Below are positions 33,987 through 42,544 of a DNA stretch of 54,822 nt, one piece after another. Made by a program: the position numbers and the translations under genes. Position 1 is the stretch's first letter, and each line of letters opens with the position of its first letter. The stretch covers positions 1 to 54,822 of the forward strand of contig JARVGK010000020.1 in NCBI GenBank assembly GCA_029762535.1, in the 5' to 3' direction. This DNA is from Thermoplasmatota archaeon. GTDB lineage: Archaea; Thermoplasmatota; Penumbrarchaeia; Penumbrarchaeales; Penumbrarchaeaceae. The notes under the pieces were generated by a model that worked only from the letters and a program-made list of their open reading frames with translations, was not told where the DNA came from and searched no databases.

Positions 33987-34072
33987 GCGGGGGTGGCTCA
34001 GCCCGGTACGGCGACGGATTGCTAATCCGTTGACCTTCGGTCACGGGGGTTCAAATCCCCCCCCCCGCGCCA
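33987..34072 (+). tRNA. tRNA-Ser(GCT), CCA encoded
   Basis: Acceptor GCGGGGG/CCCCCGC, anticodon stem ACGGA/TCCGT, loop TTGCTAA with anticodon GCT, long variable arm GACC-TTC-GGTC, and T-arm GGGGG-TTCAAAT-CCCCC are all present. It reads AGC and AGT. The discriminator is G and CCA is encoded at 34070-34072, unlike the tRNA-Arg in this window. An AAATAATATG lies just upstream as a possible TATA element. A 12-base inverted repeat starts inside the acceptor and continues beyond the end. Confidence 0.93.
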
Positions 34073-34113
34073 ACTATCTCTCGTCAATGTTCAATTGCTA
34101 CGATAGTTGGCGC
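34067..34113. repeat. 12-bp inverted repeat over the tRNA-Ser 3' end
   Basis: GCGCCAACTATC at 34067-34078 includes the discriminator and CCA, and its exact inverse GATAGTTGGCGC lies at 34102-34113. The stem would compete with the acceptor stem of the precursor, so it may act in 3' processing or transcription end, or mark an insertion site. No other gene is in the stretch 34073-34212. Confidence 0.75.
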
Positions 34114-34212
34114 TCGACATCAATCAGATACGAAAAATGCCAAAGTGAACATTGCTACTTCTCTTTCGCACGAGGAGGCGTTATTAGTCCGCTCATATGA
34201 AATGGATATCGA

Positions 34213-35100
34213 CTATTGTGTCAGAAAGATGACCGTTAAAGCTGCGATGTTATTGAATCCGTGTATCACGATCCCGGGAAGTACCGATCCGCTGCGATGC
34301 CTGGCCCATCCCAGGACCAGCCCTGTGAGGAAGAGGGGGAGGATCCGCACCGGGTCCAGATGCGAGACGGCGAAAAGCAGAGATACGGAGATCACGGAGG
34401 GCAGCGGGCCTATAACCCTTGATACGCTGCCCTGGATCGCCCCCCGGAACGCGATCTCCTCGATGACAGGGACAAGTAGAGCGATCGGAACCATGAGCAA
34501 GGCCATGTCGAGTATGTCTACCATTTCGAAAGGATACGCCGGTATCGGCCTCTCCTGGCCGATCCTCATGACGATGAAGACGAATGCCACCAGCCCCTGG
34601 GCAAGAAGCATTACGAGGGCCCCAAAGAACGCCGTGGATGCCGTCAGCCTCCCGGACATATACGTTCTTATCCTATCCCTTCCGAGGAACAGGGACATGG
34701 CGGAGAGGAAAACCGCGCAGTAAACGGCGAGCAGCATGGATAGGGTCGCGGAGGGGATCCTCCCCCCGCCCCAACCCGGAAGATCCATCGCTGCTGAGTC
34801 CCCCGGAAGGAACAGCAGAATGGCGCCGGAAAGCGCAACGGATACCAACTGTGACGCCAACAGCATGCCGATCAGCGATATCGCCAGATAAGTCGGCGGG
34901 CCCTCAACGATCCCTCTCCACTTCGGGTTCGAACTCAGGCTAAAGATGATCAGGGCAAGGACGGGTGATAGAAGCGAAAGTGTTATCCCCTCCGCGATAG
35001 GGACCTCCCTCCTCTTGATGAATAACATCATCAGGGCGTCGATCCGCAGGAGGGCCCCGCCGACGATCACGATCAATCGAAGGCTTCCTATGACATCCAC
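34213..35100 (-). CDS. CPBP family intramembrane protease
   Basis: The 295-residue membrane protein has about eight hydrophobic segments and the CPBP (CAAX protease-like) motifs EEIAFRG, a histidine in AVSHLDP, and HGFNN near the end. These residues form a metal-dependent active site inside the membrane. In bacteria such proteins trim prenylated or bacteriocin-related peptides; the archaeal substrate is unknown. It is convergent with the tRNA-Ser and divergent from the deoxyhypusine synthase. Confidence 0.85.
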   Translation of the reverse strand: MDVIGSLRLIVIVGGALLRIDALMMLFIKRREVPIAEGITLSLLSPVLALIIFSLSSNPKWRGIVEGPPTYLAISLIGMLLASQLVSVALSGAILLFLPGDSAAMDLPGWGGGRIPSATLSMLLAVYCAVFLSAMSLFLGRDRIRTYMSGRLTASTAFFGALVMLLAQGLVAFVFIVMRIGQERPIPAYPFEMVDILDMALLMVPIALLVPVIEEIAFRGAIQGSVSRVIGPLPSVISVSLLFAVSHLDPVRILPLFLTGLVLGWARHRSGSVLPGIVIHGFNNIAALTVIFLTQ

Positions 35101-35161
35101 GGACCCATATCTACGTCGAGGTTAATTATTATCATCCCCCTAATTATCCACCCGAACGGAA

Positions 35162-36160
35162 ATGATAATAAGAGCCGGTATTTCTAGCCCGTTGATATTC
35201 ATGACCGGCAAGATAGCATATCCCGTGGTCGAGGACATCGACCTGGAAACGGTTGGATCCGCCCACCAGCTGCTCGAACAGATGGGCAGGGGCGGGGGGT
35301 TCACCGCCAAGAAGCTGCATGAGGCCGCCTCTATCGTTCGTGACATGATAGGTAACGACTCCTGCTTCACCTTCCTATCATTCCCGGCCTGCATCATGTC
35401 AACAGGCCTCAGAGGGGTGCTCGTTCACATGGTCAGGAAGAAATGGGTGGATGCCATCATCACGACATGCGGGACCATCGATCACGACCTGGCCAGGATC
35501 TGGAGGGACTATCATCACGGCGATTTCGAGATGGACGACGCATCGCTTCACAGGAAGAGGATACACCGGTTGGGCAACGTTTTGATCCCCATGGACTCCT
35601 ACGGAGTGATACTGGAAAAGAAGGTAAGGACGATCATGGAGGACGTATGGAAGACCGGCATGAGGGAGTTCTCGACCCGTGAGATCGTCAAGGAGGTCGG
35701 TTCCAGGCTAGACGATGAGGGATCGCTCACGTACTGGGCGGCGAAGAACGACATACCGGTATTCATTCCGGGCCCCACCGATGGGTCCTTCGGCGCCCAG
35801 CTCTGGATGTGGAGGCAGACCCACAGGGACTTCAGGCTGGACCTTTTCAAGGACGAGCAGGATCTCGCCGACATCATATTCGATGCTAAGGAGACGGGGG
35901 CTCTGATGATCGGAGGCGGGATCTCCAAGCATCATGTCATCTGGTGGAACCAGTTCAGGGATGGCCTCGACTATGCGGTCTATATCACCACCGCCGTCGA
36001 ATGGGACGGATCCCTATCCGGGGCTCGGGTGAAAGAGGGGATCTCATGGGGCAAGGTCAAGGAGAAGGCACCGCAGGTGACGGTGGAGGGCGACGCGACA
36101 GTCCTCATGCCCCTGATGATGGCTTGGGTGAGGCAGGAGCTCGACGGAGGAGGACCTTGA
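35162..36160 (+). CDS. dys: Deoxyhypusine synthase, canonical
   Basis: The enzyme makes deoxyhypusine on aIF5A. The sequence closely follows the archaeal canonical form: TKFLSFPA-like FLSFPACIMSTGLRG, TTCGTIDHDLAR, GGGISKHHVIWWNQF, VEWDGSLSGARVKEG and Lys298 in SWGKV as the imine lysine (numbered from 35162). The first ATG is at 35162; an internal ATG at 35201 would give a shorter start. A TATA-like TTAATTATTATC at 35122-35133 supports the earlier start. The last bases overlap tiaS. Confidence 0.92.
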   Translation: MIIRAGISSPLIFMTGKIAYPVVEDIDLETVGSAHQLLEQMGRGGGFTAKKLHEAASIVRDMIGNDSCFTFLSFPACIMSTGLRGVLVHMVRKKWVDAIITTCGTIDHDLARIWRDYHHGDFEMDDASLHRKRIHRLGNVLIPMDSYGVILEKKVRTIMEDVWKTGMREFSTREIVKEVGSRLDDEGSLTYWAAKNDIPVFIPGPTDGSFGAQLWMWRQTHRDFRLDLFKDEQDLADIIFDAKETGALMIGGGISKHHVIWWNQFRDGLDYAVYITTAVEWDGSLSGARVKEGISWGKVKEKAPQVTVEGDATVLMPLMMAWVRQELDGGGP

Positions 36161-37566
36161 TCGAATACCATCTGGGCATCGACAGCACCGACTCCCTGAA
36201 ACTCGGGATGTGCACTACCTATCTGGGTGCCAGGATCATAGAGGCCCTCGCTGGCATGGGTTGCGAATTCGAAAGGTCCCCCGATCTTGTCAGGCTGAAC
36301 CCGAACATCCCATGGAAGACCCGGGGTAACGGAGCTGTATGCATACGCATGATGCATGCGGAAGGGGGCGCTGAAGAGATCATGAGGGTCGCCCAGGGCC
36401 TCACCGATAAGCTGTCGGTTCTGGAGGACGAACAGGCCAACCCCGGCATAGCCCTTGTTACGGGATCGGTCCCTGAAGAGCTCAAGGACCTGTACATCAA
36501 AGCGGTGCACGAGGTCGTCGAGATAGAGTATGCCATATCCGTCGGTGAGCTTTGCGGGGCTTTGATGAAGGGATACAAGAATCGACGCGGGCTGATCGGG
36601 GCCCTCTCCGCAATAGGTGCGATGGATATGCCGAATTGGACATGGGAGACGATGGCCTACAGGGACCCCTATTCTAGAACGAGGGAGCGTATGGTCGATC
36701 CCTCTTCCATAGCCTCCTTATCCTTGAGATATCCGAGCACGTTCTTCAACATCGACGGCTCAGGAAAGCCCCTTTGTATCCCGCATTCCCCATGCCCCGT
36801 AATGTTCGGAATACGTGGGACGGATGCGGTGGATTCGCTGAAAGCCGCTTCCGAGGTGGCATGCTCTGGCATGGAGAGATGGGTGCTGTGGAGGACGAAC
36901 CAGCATACGGACGCACACATCGAGACCGTCGAGAACATTGACTATCTGAAGGAACTCTCCTCCGTTAGAATGAAGGGGGGGGTCGCCCGGCGCCCCTCCT
37001 ACCATCCTGGAGGGCATCTCAGTTTCTCTCTGGAGGACGGGCGAAACCATACGATCGATTGCTGGGCCTACGAACCGACCAAGGACTTCAGAAAGCGTCT
37101 CCGGGGCCTGATAGAAGGGGATGTCGTCGAGGTCTGGGGGGGCATCAGAGCCGAAGAGGACGGAATGCCTGCATGTATAAACCTCGAGAAGGTGCTGGTC
37201 ATCGAACTTGTACAATTAATGAAGAGGACGAACCCTCATTGCCCGGAATGCAAAGGACCCACCGAGTCCATGGGAAGAGGACAATCCCTCAGATGCAAGG
37301 CATGTGGGTTCAGGAATGGCACCCTCCACCCGGTCCTTCGACCAGTTGAACGAGATCTCTGCACAGGATTCATCGATCCTCCAGAGGTTGCCTGGAGGCA
37401 TCTTTACAGACCATCCTGGCTGGAATTCTCCAAAGAGCCGACGAAAACACCTGCATCTTTCTGGGGCAGGGGGCCGCTTTCACCGATAACGGGCGGCATG
37501 ATCTCTGTCAGGAGTGAAAGGAGTAATAGAGAGCAAGGGGTTAAGAAGAGAGGATTGAATGCGTGA
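36157..37566 (+). CDS. tiaS: tRNA(Ile2) agmatidine synthase TiaS
   Basis: TiaS attaches agmatine to cytidine 34 of the tRNA-Ile that reads AUA, using ATP. The protein starts with IEYHLGIDSTDSLKLGMCTTYLGARI, the family start, and contains an OB-fold and a zinc ribbon (HCPECKGPTESM, LRCKACGF). It begins with TTG at 36157, two bases from the end of the deoxyhypusine synthase (TTGA overlap), with GGAGGAGGACC before it. The agmatine it needs would come from PdaD at 13449-14009. Length about 470 residues, slightly long for the family. Confidence 0.93.
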   Translation: MIEYHLGIDSTDSLKLGMCTTYLGARIIEALAGMGCEFERSPDLVRLNPNIPWKTRGNGAVCIRMMHAEGGAEEIMRVAQGLTDKLSVLEDEQANPGIALVTGSVPEELKDLYIKAVHEVVEIEYAISVGELCGALMKGYKNRRGLIGALSAIGAMDMPNWTWETMAYRDPYSRTRERMVDPSSIASLSLRYPSTFFNIDGSGKPLCIPHSPCPVMFGIRGTDAVDSLKAASEVACSGMERWVLWRTNQHTDAHIETVENIDYLKELSSVRMKGGVARRPSYHPGGHLSFSLEDGRNHTIDCWAYEPTKDFRKRLRGLIEGDVVEVWGGIRAEEDGMPACINLEKVLVIELVQLMKRTNPHCPECKGPTESMGRGQSLRCKACGFRNGTLHPVLRPVERDLCTGFIDPPEVAWRHLYRPSWLEFSKEPTKTPASFWGRGPLSPITGGMISVRSERSNREQGVKKRGLNA

Positions 37567-37864
37567 TGAACAAAAAAAGTTCCTCGCTCTCTATTTTGTA
37601 TTGCACAATGCGTACACTGCGCATCTTGATAAAAGAATTGCATATATATTAACTTATTCCATAAATGTTCCAATACATCTCAATCGTCTGTCATGATGTC
37701 CAGATTATGACATGACATCAATAAAATTATAAACATCAATTATTACAACATGGTGATAATTCAAGGTTCGATCGCCATTCGATCTTTGGCTCAGGACGAT
37801 CCATGATCGGAACGGGCCCATCTTCAACAAAGGTTTTATAATGGACCTGATATTGCCCCCCCTC
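37567..37864. other. AT-rich gap between tiaS and rpo6
   Basis: I see no gene in this stretch. It holds an AAAATTATAAACATC promoter-like run near 37725-37740 and the rpo6 TATA box. ATGTC-GACAT inverted repeats near 37696-37715 are short and weak. Confidence 0.5.
37834..37842 (+). promoter_or_regulatory. TATA box that fixes the rpo6 start
   Basis: TTTTATAAT covers the upstream in-frame ATG at 37841 and is centred 26 bases before the ATG at 37865. That makes the second ATG the real, leaderless start. Confidence 0.55.
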
Positions 37865-38032
37865 ATGCGCTATACAAGGTTCGAAAAGGCCAGGGTCATA
37901 GGGGCTAGAGGGCTTCAGATAGCGATGGGCGCACCGGTCCTCGTCGAGCTTCTCGAGACCTGTGTCGATCCAATAGAGATCGCGACCGTAGAATACGAAG
38001 AGGGCATGATCCCGATCTCCATAAAGAAGTAG
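37865..38032 (+). CDS. rpo6: RNA polymerase subunit Rpo6 (RpoK)
   Basis: Rpo6 is the archaeal homologue of bacterial omega. The 55-residue protein starts MRYTRFEKARVIGARGLQIAMGAP and includes PIEIATVEYEEG, all family hallmarks. I take the ATG at 37865 rather than 37841, because a TATA box overlaps 37841 and most relatives start at this point. It stands alone, transcribed leaderless. Confidence 0.93.
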   Translation: MRYTRFEKARVIGARGLQIAMGAPVLVELLETCVDPIEIATVEYEEGMIPISIKK

Positions 38033-38138
38033 GCGCGACCCTACCCAACACATCTTTTTTACATGGTGATCCATAAGGATAATGCCTATACGATCAGGGC
38101 CAGGACCGACCTCGACCCTTTACTTTGTGGATTTATCG

Positions 38139-39812
38139 TCACCCTTTGGGTTCCGGAGCCTTCAGAAGCAGGGCCAGGACTGCAGCGCTGAAGCATGCGA
38201 TCCCAGCTGGGATGAAAGCCCATGCCCACAGCTCCATGTCACCCATGACGCCTCCCAGTATGGGGCCGAGTATGCCTCCGAAACCGTAGGACAGGAAGAC
38301 CCAGCCGTAGTTCAGCCCTACGGTCTTGTTCCCGAAGAAATCCGCCGTTGCCGATGGGAAGAGGGCGAAATTGCCGCCGAAGTTGAAACCGATCAGGGCC
38401 GCCGCGAGATAGAGCAGATATTCGCTTCCGCCGACGAAGAAGAACGCTATCATGACGACCCCTTGCGATCCGAACATCAACGCGAAGGACAGCTTCCTTC
38501 CTAGCTTGTCGGACAAAGCCCCCCATATTATCCTGCCGAAACCGTTGCTCAGCGAATAGAACAGGGCAAAGGCCGTGCTCGCGATGGTCACCGCTTCAGC
38601 GGCAGCATAGCCGTTCTCCGTCAACGCATATTTCGCGAAGAGCTGGATGACCCCTATTACCATCAGGCCGGCACCGGCCCCCACCATGAACATGTAGAAG
38701 AGCATGTAATACTGCGGAGTCCTCTTCATCTGGGACGGGGTGAACTCATTGCTGCCTGACGCTTTCTTGGAGGTGGGTTCGGGCGGGTTCCATCCTGCAG
38801 GCTTCCAACCATCGGGCGGGTTCCGCATGATCAAGCCGCCCAGAACGACGATGACCATGAACATGATGCCGTAGAGAAGGAAAACGTTCGAGACGCTCAT
38901 AGTCTCATACAATCCCCCCCAATCGCCGGTCAGCTTCAGCGGTCCGAATATGAAGCCCGTGCATAGCTTCACCCAGATAAGAGCGCCAAAACCGAATCCA
39001 GCAACAGCGAGCCCGGAGATCAGACCCTTCTTGTCGGGGAACCATTTCACCCCGACGGCTATTGGGACGACGTATCCAAGGCCTATGCCTGCTCCTCCCA
39101 TCAGACCGATAGCGATGGTAAGTCCTATGAAGCTGTTTCCGAGGAACGAACCGATGATATAACCGGAACCGAGCACGACCCCACCGATTATCGCCATATT
39201 CCTCGGGCCGATCCTGGCCGATATCCTGCCTCCAATGATAGTAAAGACAGCGAACGTCAGCAAGCCGACCGCGAATATGATCTGGGTCTGGGTTATGGTG
39301 AATCCGAACTCTCCGGTCCTGACGTTCTGGAGGACCTCGAAAGTCTCGTTCTCGGCACCGTCCATCTTGATGATGAAATGCCAGCTGCCGCCCTTTGTGA
39401 CCTTCGGTGAAATCACGTAATGGTCACCATCGATCTCGACCGGCACGTCCTCCATAACGATGGGATCGCCTTTATGATAGGTAATTCCCAAATAGGGTAC
39501 GATCTTATCGTCCTTGACGGGCTCGTTCTCGCTGTTCCTGAGAGCGAGGTCCACAATGAGGGGCACATCATTTACGGGCTCTCCGTTCCTGAGCAATTTT
39601 ATCTCTATCTCAGATTCCGCGCCCACGACCAGGTCCCCTTCCAGTTCGACGGTCATGACGCCAGCGCTATCCACGTTGATGAAGTCCTCGTCCGGTAGCG
39701 GGTTCGAGAGCGGGGGCGTAAAAACGGACCACGCGTATATCGATCCCAGGGCCAACTGTATCATTATCGCTCCGACGACGATCAGCCATCTGTTGGGTAC
39801 TCCTCCTGCCAT
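38139..39812 (-). CDS. OFA-type MFS transporter with inserted extracellular domain
   Basis: The 557-residue protein is an oxalate/formate-antiporter-like (OFA) major facilitator. It opens NRWLIVVGAIMIQLALGSIY and YAWSVFTPPL, and later has FTITQTQIIFAVGLLTFA as in relatives, with twelve membrane segments. Between membrane segments one and two, about residues 38-165 (39701-39318), there is a beta-rich outside domain resembling YtkA/FixH-like folds (LLRNGEPVNDVPLIVD and SPKVTKGGSWHFIIKM). Normal OFA proteins lack it and are about 400-430 residues. The transported anion is not shown by the sequence. Confidence 0.88.
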   Translation of the reverse strand: MAGGVPNRWLIVVGAIMIQLALGSIYAWSVFTPPLSNPLPDEDFINVDSAGVMTVELEGDLVVGAESEIEIKLLRNGEPVNDVPLIVDLALRNSENEPVKDDKIVPYLGITYHKGDPIVMEDVPVEIDGDHYVISPKVTKGGSWHFIIKMDGAENETFEVLQNVRTGEFGFTITQTQIIFAVGLLTFAVFTIIGGRISARIGPRNMAIIGGVVLGSGYIIGSFLGNSFIGLTIAIGLMGGAGIGLGYVVPIAVGVKWFPDKKGLISGLAVAGFGFGALIWVKLCTGFIFGPLKLTGDWGGLYETMSVSNVFLLYGIMFMVIVVLGGLIMRNPPDGWKPAGWNPPEPTSKKASGSNEFTPSQMKRTPQYYMLFYMFMVGAGAGLMVIGVIQLFAKYALTENGYAAAEAVTIASTAFALFYSLSNGFGRIIWGALSDKLGRKLSFALMFGSQGVVMIAFFFVGGSEYLLYLAAALIGFNFGGNFALFPSATADFFGNKTVGLNYGWVFLSYGFGGILGPILGGVMGDMELWAWAFIPAGIACFSAAVLALLLKAPEPKG

Positions 39813-40040
39813 GAACCTTATTCCCCCTTGTCATTAATGCGTTATGAAAAGCCGAAAACGAACCCGACCTGACACATCAGCGTGATTACCCCCCTGAATA
39901 TAATCATTTCCCCGGGGAGACAGGATGTGAAGGGAACCCTTACTCTTCCCGCTAATCGGAGGCTGCAATCGATCCTTGAGGGATGGTCACCACCGTACTC
40001 ATGCGAAAAAAATATCTCCAAGAGAGTACAATCATCATAC

Positions 40041-40298
40041 ATGCTTCGAGGTTTCATAATGGTGGAATGTGAGGTCGGCAAGGAGCTCTCGGCCTATGAG
40101 AGCCTGAAAAAGCTCACCTGGATAACCGAGGTCCATCCCCTGTTCGGGGAATACGATTTCATCCTCAGGGTCCAGGCCAACGACCCCGACGAACTGGCAG
40201 GACACATAATCGATGAGCTGAGGGCGATACCCGGCGTGATCACCACCAGGACCTACATGGAGGCCTCCTTCGGAGGCGTCCCTGTAGATAAGACGTGA
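40041..40298 (+). CDS. Stand-alone Lrp-type ligand-binding domain
   Basis: The 85-residue protein is an AsnC/Lrp C-terminal (RAM) domain without a DNA-binding part: MLRGFIMVECEVGKELSAYE, then GEYDFILRVQANDPDELAGHI and PGVITTRTYM. Such domains bind amino acids and may work with full-length Lrp proteins such as the one at 27632-28189. I chose the ATG at 40041; the frame is open upstream but a TATA-like AAAAAATATC near 40005 favours this start. GAGGT before a later ATG at 40059 is an alternative. Confidence 0.8.
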   Translation: MLRGFIMVECEVGKELSAYESLKKLTWITEVHPLFGEYDFILRVQANDPDELAGHIIDELRAIPGVITTRTYMEASFGGVPVDKT

Positions 40299-40328
40299 TC
40301 ACCTCTTCAAAGCCCCCTTAACATTGCT

Positions 40329-40991
40329 TCATTGGGGGATCTCGGGGAAGACACCGGGAGGAAGGACGCCGGGCCTCCAATGGGGGTCATCTATCAGAGG
40401 CCCTCCAGGTTCTCCCCGGGGGAGCGGGTTTCCAGCCATCTTCAGTATGATATCACATAGCTTCGCCCTTGAGGAAGGGTCCATGATATCGAATGCGAGC
40501 ATTCCCTCGATGGACCCGTGAACGGATGCTGACGGTCCGGAGATGCCAATTATCCTTTCTTTGCCTATACCTCTTACGGCCACTGTCTCGTCGAAGTGCT
40601 GCGGGGATCTCAAGGAGAGGACAACTGGTAGCCCTCTTGAGATATCCACCACTCCCTCGCAAATCACGAACTGCACCCTGTCTCCGAAGAGCGGCATGAC
40701 CTCCTTCAACTCCTTCCTTTTTCCTGGATGTCGTTCGATACTTACCGTCTGCTCCATGGATAGGGATACAGTGAAGGACGCCCCCGCATCCCCGTGCCTG
40801 CATGTGTCCTTCCCCTTGACATCCATATCGAACCTGGACATTAGCATGGACTTGATCGTTCCCACCAGGTAACCCCTGCTCCTCAATTCCGCGACAATAC
40901 CCTCCACGACGGAGGTCTTTCCGGATTTCTTCAATCCAGCGACGTTCACGGAAAAGGGCGCGTTCGATGGCAGTGAAGGCCCGTCAAGCAT
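40329..40991 (-). CDS. mobB: MobB-like molybdopterin-guanine dinucleotide protein
   Basis: MobB is a GTP-binding helper in making the guanine-dinucleotide form of the molybdenum cofactor. The 220-residue protein has a P-loop GLKKSGKTSVVEGIV, the MobB mark HGDAGASFTV, and a later region typical of the family. I start at the ATG at 40991, just before the P-loop domain. It is divergent from the modE-like gene, sharing a short promoter region, so both may be controlled by molybdate. Confidence 0.85.
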   Translation of the reverse strand: MLDGPSLPSNAPFSVNVAGLKKSGKTSVVEGIVAELRSRGYLVGTIKSMLMSRFDMDVKGKDTCRHGDAGASFTVSLSMEQTVSIERHPGKRKELKEVMPLFGDRVQFVICEGVVDISRGLPVVLSLRSPQHFDETVAVRGIGKERIIGISGPSASVHGSIEGMLAFDIMDPSSRAKLCDIILKMAGNPLPRGEPGGPLIDDPHWRPGVLPPGVFPEIPQ

Positions 40992-41033
40992 TTTCGCCAG
41001 AGCTCCTAAATGATAACAACAATGTGATTGATT

Positions 41034-41041
41034 ACTTATAC
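41034..41041 (+). promoter_or_regulatory. TATA box of the modE-like gene
   Basis: ACTTATAC is centred about 26 bases before the ATG at 41063. The mobB promoter lies in the same short region on the other strand. Confidence 0.45.
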
Positions 41042-41062
41042 CTAGCATGAAATACCACAACG

Positions 41063-41692
41063 ATGGCGGTCAGCGTCAGTATAACGGTCGGAGACGGCGG
41101 GAGGGGGGTCGTTGGAAAAGGACGAATAACTCTCCTCAAGCTCATAGAGGAGAGGGGAAGCCTCCGAAAGGCCGCCATGGATATGGGCATGTCCTACCGG
41201 AACGCCTGGGGCGTGATCAGGCACATCGAGGAGCAGCTGGATATCAGGATGGTCGAATCCAGCAGGGGAGGTGCCAACGGCGGTAGGACCCGACTGACCT
41301 ACGAGGCGAGGAAGATGATAGATGAATACGATAGCGCCAGAGAGAGGGTGGACAAGGCCCTCGCGGGGGTCTTGGTCCACGCAGAGGTGCTGCTTGTGAT
41401 AAAGGGCGAGGAGAACGGATACCTTTCCATCGAAGGCAGGCTCCCCAGGGGATCGATCACCGAGAACCGGCCCGTTCCGGCGGTCATATCCGAACTGATA
41501 GGATCCCTCGGGATCAGGCCAGACCGGATAAGGGGCCCCAAGGTCATTTCCGGCCCCGGGGAGGAGGGATTGAAGCTCGTTTTCCAGATGGTCACGGAGG
41601 GGATCCCCTCCGGGGAATGGACGGCGCTGACGAACCTCGACGATAACGATCGTGAGGCGGTCCGGCTCTTCATCGAGCCATCTATCGGATAA
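41063..41692 (+). CDS. ModE-like helix-turn-helix regulator
   Basis: The N-terminal third matches the ModE DNA-binding domain: KGRITLLKLIEERGSLRKAA and MSYRNAWGVIRHIEE. Typical ModE proteins then have tandem molybdate-binding domains; here the remaining 120 residues do not look like those (ITENRPVPAVISELIG and others), so the sensor part is replaced or strongly diverged. With mobB divergent next to it, molybdenum- or tungsten-linked control is likely. Confidence 0.8.
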   Translation: MAVSVSITVGDGGRGVVGKGRITLLKLIEERGSLRKAAMDMGMSYRNAWGVIRHIEEQLDIRMVESSRGGANGGRTRLTYEARKMIDEYDSARERVDKALAGVLVHAEVLLVIKGEENGYLSIEGRLPRGSITENRPVPAVISELIGSLGIRPDRIRGPKVISGPGEEGLKLVFQMVTEGIPSGEWTALTNLDDNDREAVRLFIEPSIG

Positions 41693-41755
41693 TAGCTTAG
41701 AACGAGAAGCAAAGGGCCCGATCCTGCCCTCCACGACTATATCGGAAAAACAGGT

Positions 41756-42322
41756 TCATTCGCCTGATGAAGGCCCTTTACCCTCCAGGGAAGGCCTGTA
41801 CACATATCCGGTATTCTCCAGCATTTCTATTGGATCCCCTTTTTCAAAAAATTCGACCGGCACCATCAGCCGGCATCGGGGACAGGAAAGGACGAGCCTC
41901 GCGAATGGGTTTACAGGATCCCTGCATCGGGGGCATACCTCCCTCCATTCTACGCTGAAGCTCGAGAAGAACATATGTCCTTTCTGGCATCTCCACGGCT
42001 GGAATGTGATCCTGGCCCGGGTCAACGCATGCTCCTCGCCGGATGGGCCGCTCCCCGTCATCCTCCCCTTATGGTAATGGTCCCTGGTCTCCTTCGAGAG
42101 CACCTCCACGGCCTCGCCGCATATACCGCAGGACAGCCCGGTTACGGCCCGGAACGGCCCCTGGACCAGCTGGCTTCTGCGGGCCGCTTCCGCGTCCCGG
42201 CGCATCTTCCTCTCAAGCTCGGACCTGAGGTCCGCCCCGCACCTATGACAGGCTTTCCTGGATGGATCGCTGTTGTAGGCCGAGCATCTGGGGCAATACT
42301 GGATCGGTACAGGGGTTGACAT
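41756..42322 (-). CDS. Multi-zinc-ribbon protein, unknown function
   Basis: The 188-residue protein has an N-terminal double zinc ribbon (YCPRCSAYNSDPSRKACHRCG), a CGICGE pair, and a C-terminal set (VCPRCRD, LSCPRCR). Such proteins bind partners or nucleic acids in several archaeal processes. I recognise no specific family. The TATA box at 42344-42354 is about 27 bases before the ATG, so the message is leaderless. Confidence 0.75.
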   Translation of the reverse strand: MSTPVPIQYCPRCSAYNSDPSRKACHRCGADLRSELERKMRRDAEAARRSQLVQGPFRAVTGLSCGICGEAVEVLSKETRDHYHKGRMTGSGPSGEEHALTRARITFQPWRCQKGHMFFSSFSVEWREVCPRCRDPVNPFARLVLSCPRCRLMVPVEFFEKGDPIEMLENTGYVYRPSLEGKGPSSGE

Positions 42323-42343
42323 CCTGTTGGTCTAATTCGCAGG

Positions 42344-42354
42344 TATTTAAAAAA
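42344..42354 (-). promoter_or_regulatory. TATA box of the zinc-ribbon gene
   Basis: TTTTTTAAATA on the minus strand is centred about 27 bases before the ATG at 42322. Confidence 0.5.
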
Positions 42355-42544
42355 CCTAATCCCTACGATATCCCGTCATCGGAACGCATGGTATCCATTG
42401 ATCAACTGTCCCATATAGGAGACTATCATGCAGGACCGTTGCATAACTATCCCGAAAACGAATGATATTCGGGACCGACATGGGAGATGATAATATGACA
42501 AGCAGGAAATTATAAACAGAAGTTCCATTTACAGGGGGCTCATC

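Noticed and set aside
33823..34044. N-terminal extension of the Ig-repeat protein across tRNA-Ser
   Set aside because: A signal peptide with its own ribosome binding site begins at 33822, and the upstream part contains the tRNA.
35944..36156. Upstream extension of tiaS to an earlier start
   Set aside because: This part lies inside the deoxyhypusine synthase in another frame, and the TTG at 36157 has a strong ribosome binding site and matches the family start.
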